The translations under genes and the position numbers were made by a program. A DNA stretch of 64,000 bases, taken from assembly GCA_002205965.3 (NCBI GenBank), contig NADL03000599.1, forward strand, positions 124,001-188,000, written 5' to 3'. The notes beneath the pieces were generated by a model. That model had not been told where the DNA came from, did not search any database, and saw only the letters and a list, made by a program, of their open reading frames with translations. This DNA comes from Kappaphycus alvarezii (taxonomy: Eukaryota; Rhodophyta; Florideophyceae; Gigartinales; Solieriaceae). Below are positions 36,701 through 46,850 of this stretch, in pieces; the stretch's first letter is position 1, and every line of letters begins with the position of its first letter.

Positions 36701-38940
36701 ACTCTCTCTAAACTGCGATATCGCACAACTGTCGTCCTTTTCCCTGGCACCAAAATATGCACAATGCGTTCCTTCAACCCGCCCTGCTTCAACCATATTT
36801 TTTCAAAACACCATTCTACCCTCCCAGGACTTTATCAGTCATGCGCAACATCCCTCAACAACGTGAACACGTCAGGGATTTCCACCTGTCCAACTCTCCC
36901 CCTTCATCGCGTTGTCGGCAAGTCCTTTGTCGCGTGCTCCACTCACACCTCACAGGCTCATCGTTCACCCAAGAGGCTATCAAATGTAGAAATCCGCCTG
37001 CACCCCACCGCCAAAGGCCAACACCGTACTTTTCGCTACCCCTCTTGCACCCCGCCATCACTCCCATGTGATGTCTTCGCTTGTTGGGACATGTCGTCGG
37101 AAATCCCCTTGTCCAGCCCCGTGACATCATCGGATTTCCGACTGTACAAGCACCGGGGAGCATCCCACCCCAACCGCCGTCACCCCGTACTTTTCTGGCA
37201 CTAGCGCAATTCCTTGCCGTGTTGGCGCTTTTGCGACATGCTTGTCGGGCAAGTCTGGGCAGCCAAGAGGCGGTTTGTCCGCCGCCCACCGCGATTCTTG
37301 CTGTGAATTTTATGCAAAGTTGCAACGTGACTGTCTGACACCAGTGTGATGGATCTTAGAAGGAAGGGCTTATCTCCCATGGAGACTGGCTCTGGTACAC
37401 CAGGGGGGGACTATTACTTTTAATTCATCTAAATGTGTCAACGGGTTTAGCCTGGACATTCCGCCTCAGTTGGCACTCGCAAATATATCAAGGCAAACAC
37501 CTATGCTCCAGCTCTATTCTTACGACTTGTCACAGACAAGGCAGAGTAGAAAGTTGTTACAAACCTCTTGAAAAACTCACTATTCACAAAACTTGCAAAC
37601 GACTCTAACGGCAATCTACCTAGCGGCAAGGCTTCCGCCTCGCAGCTTATTCATTGGTCCCATTCGCTGCTCTTCAACTTGGTTTCCGAGAGGGTACGAT
37701 AATGCACAGTTAGACTTACAGTAGTGCACCACACTCACTGCGACTTCAGCGACGACTGGCACTCCAACTGTCAACCCCTCAATTTTGACAACGGCCCAAT
37801 ACCCAATAATCCCTAACGTTACCTTCTGGCCTATCGCCCTTGACTCTGTAGCCGCCCCGTTAAACGCCACCGTTCGCCTCAATACAGAATTCATCACGGA
37901 TATCGCCCGCCGTTTGTTCATGGATGCCGGATCGGTTCGCTGCAGGATCCGTCAATGCTTTAGTTTTACCATTTGGTCGTCTCAAACTAGTGATGTCCGA
38001 CCTGTGTCGGACCCCTTTGCAAGTAATTGACAAAGTATGCCGTCTAATTCCCGACTACAGACTCAGTCTGGTCAGAACAATCACCCAAAAACACGTAAAG
38101 AAAAATGGAAAATCATTCTCCAGGCGGCCTACTACACGCAAGATAGCCTGCTTCTAAGAGTCGGACCAAAGTGTCCCAGAAATCAACCGTATTTACTGGC
38201 AACTTTCGGCAACAATGCGGTCTACCGGAGAGCCGAATATTGCCCTCTTGTTATTCCAGCTCTCTGTTACGGTGTTGTTACAGAAAACTTGGATTTTCAC
38301 TGAACCGTGTACAAATTCATGCAGCTGTGTATGGGGATTACTGGTGGGCATGGTGGTCTTGTGCCATGATTTTCTTTGACGGAAAAGCTGCTGTGGCGAC
38401 ACGTCTTCGTTTCAAATTTGTAGGCATCCGATAGTAATGCAGTCAAGGCTTCTCTTCAGTTACTGTCGAGACAAGCAGTATCTCGCAGAACCATTTATTT
38501 TCTTTTCAGCTTTCCTATAATTATTTACACGTCAGGAGAGGAAGTTTTTACGTTGCATTTGTTCCAAGTGCATTTGAACTGACGGTAGGCACCATGCTCA
38601 TCTGACTGAGTAGTATATATCAAACCACGAGAAAACTACCCTGCCTTAAAAGGGTAAGGACAATTTGAAGAACAACAAACCCACGATACCTCCATTCGAG
38701 TGTACCATTCTACTGGGGGGAGCTTGCGATCCGTGGTGAGTACGGCACCGACATCGGCAGCTGTAAGGCGCTCTGTCCTGGCTCAATTCGAGCGGCAGTT
38801 ACCTCGCATTAATTGCTAACCAGAAGAAATTACAATTATTTTTCATCATACCGGCAACAATCAGCAGTAAATCACAGGAACTTTCTGTGAATCTCTAAAC
38901 AAATCGCGACTTTCTATCCATTAATTAGATGTATAGTACT
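33787..38940. other. no recognisable gene downstream of the MYB gene
   Basis: Overlapping ORFs on both strands without known motifs, the longest being 34645-35112 (minus, 155 codons), 34757-35119 (plus, 120), 36620-37204 (plus, 194) and 36855-37325 (minus, 156). 36.6-37.3 kb is C-rich on the plus strand, which favours chance ORFs. Palindromic GTAC words recur at 35.9 and 36.25 kb. Confidence 0.45.
37725..38303 (+). CDS. unrecognised ORF pair
   Basis: 37725-38030 is open (PTVNPSILTTAQYPIIPNV, then ITDIARRLFMDAGSVRCR) and the same phase is open before a TAG at 37722-37724 (FIGPIRCSSTWFPRGYDN). 38037-38303, in another phase, reads KWKIILQAAYYTQDSLLL. The composition looks like coding, and the two may be pieces of one decayed gene or element. 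No family was recognised. Confidence 0.25.
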
Positions 38941-38944
38941 GTAC

Positions 38945-39759
38945 TGTTACAGCTTCACCCGAAGTTGTAAAGAACGGACCAGGACTGTCGTACTTCCAAT
39001 CACTCATGCCTCACCGGTCCTAATGCCCCGGGTTGGCGTCTATATATGTGTTATACAGAAGGCGCTCGCGATGGTGCCAGCGCAGCAAGGAAACGGTTTG
39101 CTGAGAAAGCTCAGCATTTGTAACAGTTCAGCAGGAATGCCCAGATGTTTCATGATATTGATACAGTACAAAACGCTACTCTAGCCACTAGATTTAATTT
39201 TTATGGTGGACTAGCTCTACACGGCACTGCACTGTACAGTACTGTACTTTCAAAAACAGTGTGTACTGTACTTTCAAATACAGTGGAGAAGGGCTACAAA
39301 AAATCTATATAAAGGCTTGCGTACAGAGTAGCGGAGCAAGTCCAAGAAAAGAAGAATCATCAGCGATCAGACAGAAGTAAACACCTTTTCTTGCCGCAAT
39401 AGGGGGGGTCAGACCGTCGAGCACAATGGTCAGTAGTTGTGTCAGATATTGTAAGCTCGGCTTGTAAGGCTTACAGTTGACTTCCACCAGCAACCTTGCT
39501 GCGTGCTACACGTGTCATACCTTTTGGGCTGTGATACTACAATACGGACTCGCGAGGTGCCGTAAAGTGACTACTGTACTACTGTGCTGTGCACTAAAAT
39601 GCATCAAGTACAGTAATTGAATCGAATATGGTAGTTACATTTGATACGAATGCATGCACTACAGTATTGCAATGTTCCGATAATGCAATCGCCAGTGTAC
39701 TGTACAGTACTAGGCTGACAATACACCTGCAAATTTGACATGCTAATTGATCCCTAACG
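38945..39759 (-). repeat. 3' LTR of gypsy element 1, with internal insertion
   Basis: The terminal TGTTACAGCTTCACCCGAAG at 38945 and the body (CTCGCGAGG, AAATGCATCAA, ACAGTACTAGG) match the other LTRs at 42955, 43282 and 53661. It is 815 bases instead of about 300 because 39056-39541 interrupts it. Confidence 0.85.
39056..39541. mobile_element. insertion inside the LTR, possible solo LTR of another family
   Basis: Absent from the corresponding position of the LTR at 42955-43267, where the flanking sequence is continuous. It contains CTATATAAAGG (a TATA-box-like site at about 39306), two near-identical GTACTGTACTTTCAAA units and no ORF. Size and promoter-like content fit a solo LTR, but clear terminal repeats were not found. 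Confidence 0.5.
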
Positions 39760-39839
39760 TGCGTACCTTGTGCACCCCTCACGTAGATCACCAGCAAAAA
39801 AATCAACTTAAAAAAAACTCACAAAATCAACCAAAAAAA

Positions 39840-40966
39840 TCACGATATAAACCCAAATCACGAGACATGAACTCAAGCAGTATTTCACGCCCTTCCTTAT
39901 GATTCCGAATCCGACCTACACGGCAACTTGGACGTCTGCGGTACTTGGTCCGTGCTATTTGCAAGGATGACTGATTGCGGTTGTTTATCCGGATCCGCCA
40001 ATGAGGAAGCCGCTGGAGGTTCTTAGGAACTGCCCGCTCTCATTGTATCGGGTTCTTTTAGCGGCTCTTGATACCTTTTGTCCCACTCGACGATCACCAG
40101 ACTGCCATAGTCTCAACCCCTCCTCTTGCCCCGAATTTACAACACGAACTTCATCTAATCCCCTTCCTCGATAAGAGGCACCTCCCGTACCAACTTAATC
40201 ATGAAGCGCTCCCCTTTAATAAGCTCTTTACTAACCTCAATCATGAATCTTTTCCCGTTCTTCACCGCCTTGCACGCTTTCCGGATCTCCTCTTTCACAA
40301 TCCTGATTCCCTGCCGTGGATTCGGGTTCGCCACCGCGGCAACCCTTACTTATGTATCCTCCTCGGAAAGTAGAAACCACAACTGCTGTTTCTGCCGCCC
40401 CTTTCCAAGCGTCGCCTGCCCCTGGGAAAGGCGTACCCTTGTCCTTATAGCGTCCCCTTTTAATGTTGATCAATTTCAATATAGATTAACAATGGAAATG
40501 TTGATCAATTCCAGTCTAGCTCTCCGAATCTCATTGATCAATTCCAACATAGCTCCCCGAATCTCGTCACTCCTTTGACTTACACTGGATGTCTCTGTGC
40601 GGGAGAGCTGGAATCGCTGCACCTCTTGAGGGGAGGCTATCTCGTCACCACTTTGACTTCAATACCCCGACCATCCACTGCACGAGCTCCACCATCCGTT
40701 GGATGCACAATCCCCACATTAACCTGGAACCACTTCAAGGCAACCGAGATGGAGGAAACTACCGTATCTACTGGTGCATGAATATCCTCGCCAAACATTT
40801 TGACTGTGACTGCCACCTCTTCGTCATCAAACATCCCTTGCCACCAAATCGGTTCGCGATAAGCGCAAAAAACCCCACGCTTGTCTTTAACCACCTTAAG
40901 TTGAGGCTTTACTTCCCGACTGGGGGCTTTGAACCCCACGAGCCTTCCTTCTGTGGCCTCTATCAC
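39840..40966 (-). pseudogene. gypsy element 1, 3' ORF (ORF3), broken
   Basis: The first part, 40966-40637, is a clean 109-codon ORF: MIEATEGRLVGFKAPSREVK, CAYREPIWWQGMFDDEEVAV, EDIHAPVDTVVSSIS. A phase change then leads to DEIASPQEVQRFQLSR, the repeated SDEIRGAMLELINEIRRA / RLELIN and, after more breaks, KEEIRKACKAVKNGKR, FMIEVSKEL, IKGERFMIKLVREV. The composition is helical and charged, like a coiled-coil structural protein. It lies after the position of integrase and before the 3' LTR, where some gypsy elements carry an extra ORF. No envelope features (signal peptide, membrane anchor) are visible. The function is unknown. Confidence 0.55.
40571..40648. repeat. 78-bp repeat unit R1
   Basis: The unit starting CCTTTGACTTACACTGGA and ending GGCTATCTCGTCAC also occurs at 44405-44482, 44484-44562 and, truncated, from 45332. 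At 78 bases (26 codons) R1 keeps the ORF3 frame open. Confidence 0.8.
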
Positions 40967-41129
40967 GATAGCGCCGCATCACATCATTCTTCTTCTTCCA
41001 ACAGTTCCTAACTATATATATGAACTTTTCATGGCAGTAGTAGCAGGTTATTTGAGGGTAGCTATACCCTGATTCCTCACTCGGGACTCCCCTGTATGGC
41101 TTGTCTGGCTCTTGGACCTACCGGAAACT

Positions 41130-42950
41130 TTACCGACTCGAAGACTGACGCACTACCGCAAGCCTAGAAATGATACTCAACATGGTGTCGCAGTCCCCAG
41201 ATACCAGAATTGCTTGCTCCTGGAGACTCGCAGGCAGACCTGCTTTAAAGCGGTTGAACATGATTTCGTCTGAGATTGTGATCTGCAGAGTCATGGAAGC
41301 AGAATGTTGTGTAGTGGTATGCAACGGTAAACGTAAAGATTACCAGGCAACGGTAGCTACCTTCGACGAAGGGATCCACACAATCGGCGATGAAAAAGGT
41401 AGCACAGGAACGAGGTTGGCTCACTATCGGGAACGGTCGTCCAGGACGAAGGTGGCAACAAAATCCGTAGCAAGGCGCCGGCGCGTTAGAAGTCAAAGGG
41501 GAATAGGATCACCCGTAAAGGAGTTGTAATAAAGGGTAAAAAGTAAAGTTGAAGGTAGAAGAGTAGGGTAAAGGGTTCTTACCGTTTACCTAGGAGTTAG
41601 GTGGGGAAAGGGATATTAGTAAAAGTCCTACCCTTGTCTAGTGCCCCGATAGGGGTGACCCTAATGGTCCTGCCCCGTTGTGCCACTAGATCGAGATCAA
41701 TACTAAAAATTTCTGCCCAAGTTACACTACATTACATAGTCAATCACCTATGTTTGTCCACATAGTTGAAATAAGGTGAATCCTCCTAAAGGTGCATACA
41801 CGCGGCGGTACTTTGCGCTTCCTCCCCGTCGGGTGATTGTGTCACTACACGACACAAAACTTAAGCGTTCTCCAAAAGCGGACACGGTTTTATATTTCTG
41901 ATTCCATTTATTGTTGAAGAAATTATCTTGCAATGCACTTAGCTGTGCTTTGTTGCACAGTCTAGCCTCCAAGTGGTCCCAGAGCTCCTCGGCTTTGGAA
42001 TTCTAGTGTACAATCGCCACACTCTCAAAGACTCCAGCCGCATCCTCTTCGAAGGGAAAAGACAGAAGGCGCCTCTCTTCACTCTCCTGAATTGGAAAGT
42101 ACTTCAACGGGCGGTACCAAGTTCGTTTGGCATCAAAGAAAGAGCCGTCTCTGGCCTTACGACAACGACAGTTTTCGAGAGAGCTTTTGTATATCTTTTG
42201 GGCTACTTGTACAAGATAAGTGCCGCAGGAATCCTTCTTCGAGTCAATCCTGTCTTCATCTTCATCGGCCACCATCTCCGTATGGGCCTCGTCTGCATGC
42301 CTTCCGCAGACAGACTCCTTGGAAGCCCCTTTGTCTGGTCGAACTTACTAGTAAGCTGAGGTGTCTCCTTTACAATGGCTAAAATACCATTAACCGCCCC
42401 ACGGAATTCCTCGATCACCTCAACAGTGCACTGAATGTCTTGTGGTGTGACTTCGCGTTTGATTTCCACCTCGGCTGATGAATCCCCCAGTCTTGAGAAA
42501 TCGGGTCTCCTGGCCGAAGCTTAGCACCTTCCTGGGCTCGATCCCGTATTTATTAATGTGGGTTCGCTCTTGTTCCTGGGCGAACCATTCTTCTTCTTTC
42601 TTTAGGCGAAACTTGACGTTATCAGTCAGCAGGTTGCGACCCTGGTTCTGACTTCGACTTTATTCAAGGACGTCTCCTCTCGAACCGGCAAACTATCGCC
42701 TCGTGCGCAGAAACTTCTTTCCGAGAGTCTTCTTCCATATCATCAGCTTATAGTCATTGATTGACATGCCTACGAGAAGTATAGATCCAGTGAGCCCGTT
42801 AAGTGCCCTTCACGGACGCACCAAGAAAAAGGTTTCTTGTAATGCTAGCCTTTCCTCGGGCATTGGATACCGCCCAGATTCTGAAGACTCTCGTACCTTG
42901 ATTGCACCTTCTCAATGATTAGTTTGTATATTCGTGCTGGTAAAATCGAT
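41130..42950 (-). pseudogene. gypsy element 1 gag, interrupted by an insertion
   Basis: Minus-strand reading: CTVEVIEEFRGAVNGILAIV, KETPQLTSKFDQTKG (42469-42203), then a phase shift, DEDEDRIDSKKDS and KIYKSSLENCRCRKARDG (42275-42003), a TAG, ELWDHLEARLCNKAQLSA, FFNNKWNQKYKTVSAFGERL, then the insertion, and after it SDEIMFNRFKAGLPASLQEQ (from 41290). The W..L..R..., F..W..K...V..F..R and E....F..GLP..LQ pattern is the Ty3/gypsy capsid (retrotrans_gag). The C-terminal zinc knuckle is absent. Confidence 0.8.
41304..41862. mobile_element. MITE-like insertion in gag with GTGTAGTG inverted ends
   Basis: The sister gag at about 52563 lacks this sequence (empty site GGAAGCAGACTTTTAGCG). The inserted DNA begins GTGTAGTG (41309-41316) and ends CACTACAC (41843-41850), inverted copies of each other, just inside the breakpoints. 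It has no long ORF. Size, lack of coding and short inverted ends fit a small non-autonomous DNA element. The target duplication is not clean. Confidence 0.6.
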
Positions 42951-42954
42951 TTTA

Positions 42955-43267
42955 TGTTACAGCTCCACTCCGAAGTTGTAAAACATGGACCAGGACTGTC
43001 GCAATTCCAATCGCTGACGCCTCACTGGTCCTAATGCCCTGGGTTGGCGTCTTTATGTATACTCGCGAGGTTCCATAAAGTCACTGTTGTTCTACTGCAC
43101 AGTACTGTGTACTAAAATGCATCAAATGCAGTAATTAAATCGAATGCAGTAGTTGCATTTGATACTAATGCATGCACTAATGCAACGTTCCAATAATGCA
43201 ACCGCCACTGTACAGTACTAGGTTGACAATACTCGTGCACATGCCACGTACTAATTGAACGCTAATA
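42955..43267 (-). repeat. 5' LTR of gypsy element 1
   Basis: 313 bases. The end next to gag is TGTTACAGCTCCACTCCGAA (42955); the outer end reads TATTAGCG on the minus strand (TGTTAG in the sister LTR 53964, so one change). GTAC follows at 43268-43271. Downstream of the inner end, minus-strand CATAAAATCGATTTTACC is the likely primer-binding region, but no tRNA match was assigned. Confidence 0.85.
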
Positions 43268-43281
43268 GTACAGTACTGTAG

Positions 43282-43580
43282 TGTTATAACTTCACTCTGA
43301 AGCTGTAAAGCACGTACCATGTTGCTTGTCACACGAACACTGATGCCTATCTGGACCTGGAGACCAGGCCAGGGGCACTTTAGATAGACTCGCGAGGTGC
43401 CGTAAAGTCAGTACTGTACTACCGTACTGTGCACTAAAATGCATCAAATGCAGTAATTGAACCAAATGCAGTAGTTGCATTTGACACGAACGCAATAATG
43501 CAATGTTCCCATATTGCAACCGTCACTGTACTAGACTGACAATACACGTGGAAATGCCACGTATTAATCGAACCGTATCA
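43282..43580 (-). repeat. 3' LTR of gypsy element 2
   Basis: 299 bases, starting TGTTATAACTTCACTCTGAAG on the left and ending CGTATCA on the right. On the minus strand a purine-rich GAGGGTGCAGAAGGCAGGAA directly precedes it, a good polypurine tract. Only 14 bases separate it from the LTR of element 1. Confidence 0.85.
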
Positions 43581-43649
43581 TTCCTGCCTTCTGCACCCTC
43601 GCGTACAGTATACCAGCAGCAAAAAAATCAACTTAAGAAACACACACAA

Positions 43650-44400
43650 ATTCAAATAAAAAATAAAAAAATCACGAGACAAATCCAGCACACGAGATAT
43701 AGACTTGAGCAGTATTCCTCGCCTTCCCTTTCGATTCCAAATCAAATTCAGACCTACACGGCGACTTGGACGCCTGCGGTACTTGGTTCGGGCTGCTTGC
43801 TGGTTTGACTGATTGCGGCTTCTCATCCGGTTCCTCCAATGTGGCAGCTGCTGAATGTTCTTGGGAACTACGTGCCTTCTTTTTCTCCCGGTTCCTTTAG
43901 CGGTTCCTGATACCTTTTGTCCCATTAGTCGACCACCAGAATGTCATAATCACACACTCCCATCTTGACCTGAATTTCCCGCACGAACTGCACCACTTCC
44001 TCGATATAAGGCACCTTCAGCACCACCCTACCCATGAAGCGCTCCAATTTCGCCAGCTCTTAACTCACCTCTATCATGAATCTTCTCTCGTCTTTCACCA
44101 CGTCGTATGATGCCTGGATCTCCTGCTCATCCATCCTGATTCCCTGCCGTCCGTTCAGGTTCGGCACCGCAGCACCCCTTAATTATGTAGCCTTCTCGGC
44201 AAGTAGAGCCCTTCCACTCCCGTAGCTGCCACTCCTTTCCAAGCGTCGCCTCCTCCTGAGAAAAGCGCACCCTTGTCTCTATAGCGGCCTCTTGTAATAT
44301 TGATCAATTTCAATATAGATTAAAAATTGAAATGTTGATCAATTCGAACATAGCTCTCCGAATCTTGTCGATCAATTCCAATGTAGCTCCCCGAATCTCG
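43650..44400 (-). pseudogene. gypsy element 2, ORF3 C-terminal part
   Basis: Minus-strand pieces parallel element 1: GIRMDEQEIQASYDVVKDE, RRFMIEVS, a stop, ELAKLERFMGRVVLKVPYIEE, VREIQVKMGVCDYDILVVD, another stop. A further phase then gives REKKKARSSQEHSAAATLEE and KPASSPNQVPQASKSP, finishing at a TGA near 43.67 kb, just before the LTR. The helical centre and the Pro/Ser/Lys tail suggest a structural or nucleic-acid-binding protein. Homology with 39.84-40.2 kb proves it belongs to the family. Confidence 0.6.
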
Positions 44401-44404
44401 TCAC

Positions 44405-44562
44405 ACCTTTGACTTACACTGGAAATGTCTGTGCTGGAGAGATGGAATGGCTGCACCCCTTTGAAGGGAGGCTATCTCATCACCCCTTTGACTTACACTG
44501 GAAGTCTCTCTGCGAGGGAGCTGGAATCGCTGCACCACTTTCAAGGGAGGCTATCTCGTCAC
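44405..44562. repeat. 78-bp repeat units R2 and R3 in tandem
   Basis: Two head-to-tail copies of the R1 unit, each with CTTTGACTTACACTGGAA and GGGAGGCTATCTC. A truncated fourth unit appears at 45332, so the array is interrupted. Confidence 0.8.
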
Positions 44563-45331
44563 TGTAGTAGAATGGGCTCGACAGTCCACTCACCAGGTGG
44601 GATTTCGGAAGGAAAGCTTCTTCGGGAGACTAGTCTAGCTGGGCTAGACAGCCACAGTAGTACAGTAGTAGGGTAGAGGAACTGTAGATCGCGCTCGTAA
44701 GGACTAGAAGGATGCCTGGGGTCCTCCAGGGATACATGGAGTTGTGCTCAAAGGAGGAAAGGGGGAGAAATGGTTGGTTAGGGTAGGCGGTCCCACCCAG
44801 AGAAATGCCCGAAAGGGTTAGTAAAGGTGACTACTACGGTCATTATGTCTACTACGGACACGAGTAGCGCCGTCTCCTCCGGACTCACGCTAGGGGGTTC
44901 TGGCTGTAGTGATCCCGAGCAGCGCTAGGCTTACCGGTACACTCAAGATAAGTAAAAAGAGTAAAAGATTCTCTCACGCAACTAGGCAACGCCTCGACAA
45001 ATTACACCGAGACTAATCCGGTCTTCGGTGATGCTGATCAGGGAATTAGAAAGGGGTTTTGTTGGTCATCGTTTTTCATGTTTACTGGTACGGCTCCCAA
45101 GGCCGAAGGGCGTAAGTGGTAACGGTGCCACCTACTGTAATACTGGCAGCTAAGTAATCCTACAGTAATTACAAAAATAAAGGGATAATTAAAGGGATAA
45201 TAGTAATTGCCATCGACCTTACACGTGGGCCTTAAACGTGGCAACTACACGTGGAACTGGACGGGACAGCCTGTCCATACAGTGGTAGATACAGTATGCG
45301 CGCGAAAAATAAAGGCCAGGTTCCCGCAGTT
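44563..45331. mobile_element. insertion of about 770 bp splitting the 78-bp array
   Basis: R3 ends with CTCGTCAC and the next unit (R4) starts at 45332 with CCCCTTTGACC; the DNA between has no equivalent in element 1. It has no ORF and is rich in GTAAAAAG-, GGGTTAG- and CTACTACGG-like words, partly recalling the insertion at 41.3-41.9 kb. Ends TGTAGTAG / CGCAGTTA were noted but are not convincing inverted repeats. Confidence 0.45.
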
Positions 45332-45449
45332 ACCCCTTTGACCTACACTGGACGTCTCTGTGCAGGAGAGCTGGGATCACCGCACCCCTTTGGAGGGATC
45401 AGCACACGTCGGCATCGTTGCGAAACAATTTCCCACACTTTCGCTACAA

Positions 45450-46693
45450 GTACCGCAACCCCTGGCTCACCTGTATTACGGAGCGCCGCCCGCAGCAATG
45501 CCACATCCTTAGGTCGGGAAACAAGGGACGTCATCGCTGTCGGTTTTTACGATGTTATGGCCAAGGCGGAACTATTTCGATGGTCAGTCTCATCCCGTTT
45601 GGGACCATACACAGGCCGGGAAGGGAGTCAAAAGCCGGAATTTGAATCAGTTGGATGCAGCGTATGGCAAAGGTCCCACGTCTACTCAAATGTGCACTCC
45701 AGATTTCACTCAGCCGAAGGCGAAGCAAATTGCTGCTGCCACTCGTGGTGGCCAGTTCTCCCCCGCATCCCCGTCTTTCCGCTTATGCTGCTAGTCCCTC
45801 AACGTCAGTCCAGCCATCACAACAGCAATCCGTCCCGACACTTATTAACAAATATTCGCTCATCACTTCAACGTGCCCATGTGCAACTTGTCAGACGATT
45901 GCGGAGAGGAAGGCGAGGACGAAGGAGACTGGCATTTGGACATCCCGGAGGATCTCGCAACACCTTTTGCGAGGGCGGAGGCCGCTTGGTCGGACGTCCC
46001 GCGGAAGCTTAAGCCACCCGGAGAATCTTTCCTCTATTTGCGACTGGTCTATTTCGCTCTAGAAAGTGAGGTCCGTTCCCTGCTCCGTGAACCGGAACAA
46101 GACCTCAACGGGTTACATGCACAGGTCAAGCACCTCGTGTCTGAACTCCAACGGTTCACCCGCCTGCACAGTGTAACTGTGTGGCGTGACTACGGGATCG
46201 GCCACGTGGTGGCGGCAATCATCTGCGATCTGTTACCTCGTGTGAAAGCGTCCAAGACAGCAAAGCGTGGTTTGAACCGCCCCCTGAGCGACCTTTTGTT
46301 CGCAATACTTGATGGCTTAAGGTCGGATTCTCACTCGGCTCCGTCTGTTCCCCAAAGAAACAGGCCCATAGTGAACTACCCTGTGGCACCGAACACCCCG
46401 CGCCCGCTACCTAGTGGCGGGAAGCTCCACTCTTCCACCTTGGTGGAAGCCGCCGATTCCCAAACAACACCCAAAGGCGTCTATGGGCAGGCGTCATGGC
46501 GCGAGAGTGGGGTTATTACGGCCACGGAGAAGGACACTAACCTGCCTGTGATGGGACCCTACGGCACGGATCATTTGTAGGTGCCTGCTCGCTGGACGGA
46601 CTGGTCTGATCTCAACTCTTCAGAAGACGACGACGTCGGTGATGTCGTTGCCGATCTGGAGGGGTTAGAAGTTGGTGGGGAGAAGGATGAGTA
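45450..46693 (+). pseudogene. LINE-like ORF1 / gag-like protein
   Basis: The N-terminal part (to about 45650) reads SNATSLGRETRDVIAVGFYD in one phase. After a shift, 45552-45794 gives KGPTSTQMCTPDFTQPKAK; a second shift leads through SPSTSVQPSQQQSVPTLIN; from 45873 to 46580 the main ORF has an acidic start (EEGEDEGDWHLDIPEDL), a helical core (ESEVRSLLREPEQDLNGLHA) and a Pro-rich tail. The TAG at 46578-46580 is followed in phase by 37 more acidic codons (WTDWSDLNSSEDDDVGDVV) ending at TAA 46691-46693, so that stop is probably a mutation. Likely an RNA-binding structural protein; no domain was recognised. Confidence 0.5.
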
Positions 46694-46796
46694 AGGGGCG
46701 GGCATATCTCGTGGTATGCTCAAAGCACTTTGCTTCATACAAGATATCAGGTAACTTTGCTGGCAAATAGGACGTTCTATCACCAGTAACCCTCGA

Positions 46797-46850
46797 AGGT
46801 ATTCCGGGCCCCAACCGACCACATATTTCAAACAATAAAGCACTCCGGAA
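46797..46850 (+). repeat. LINE-like tail motif, copy 3
   Basis: TTCCGGGCCCCAACCGACC, ATATTTCAAACAATAAAGCAC matches 26202-26250. Its place between ORF1 and the later pol pieces suggests either a junction of two truncated copies or an internal conserved element. Confidence 0.65.

Larger units (their letters stand above)
38945..43267 (-). mobile_element. Ty3/gypsy element 1: internally deleted, non-autonomous copy
   Basis: Read on the minus strand: 5' LTR 43267-42955, gag 42.9-41.1 kb, a 3' ORF about 41.0-39.8 kb, 3' LTR 39759-38945. No RT, RNase H or integrase is present, while the adjacent sister copy (43282-53959) has all three between the same gag and 3' ORF. GTAC stands on both sides (38941-38944 and 43268-43271), a perfect 4-base target duplication. 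Two later insertions enlarged it (39056-39541 and about 41304-41862). Confidence 0.85.

Noticed and set aside
36620-37325. 194-codon plus and 156-codon minus ORFs facing each other
   Set aside because: C-rich sequence, no domain, and mutual overlap; kept only as unrecognised sequence.
45251-46012. 253-codon ORF as a single gene
   Set aside because: Its first part is the truncated 78-bp unit and its last part is a shadow of the ORF starting at 45873; only the middle (about 45450-45650) has coding character.
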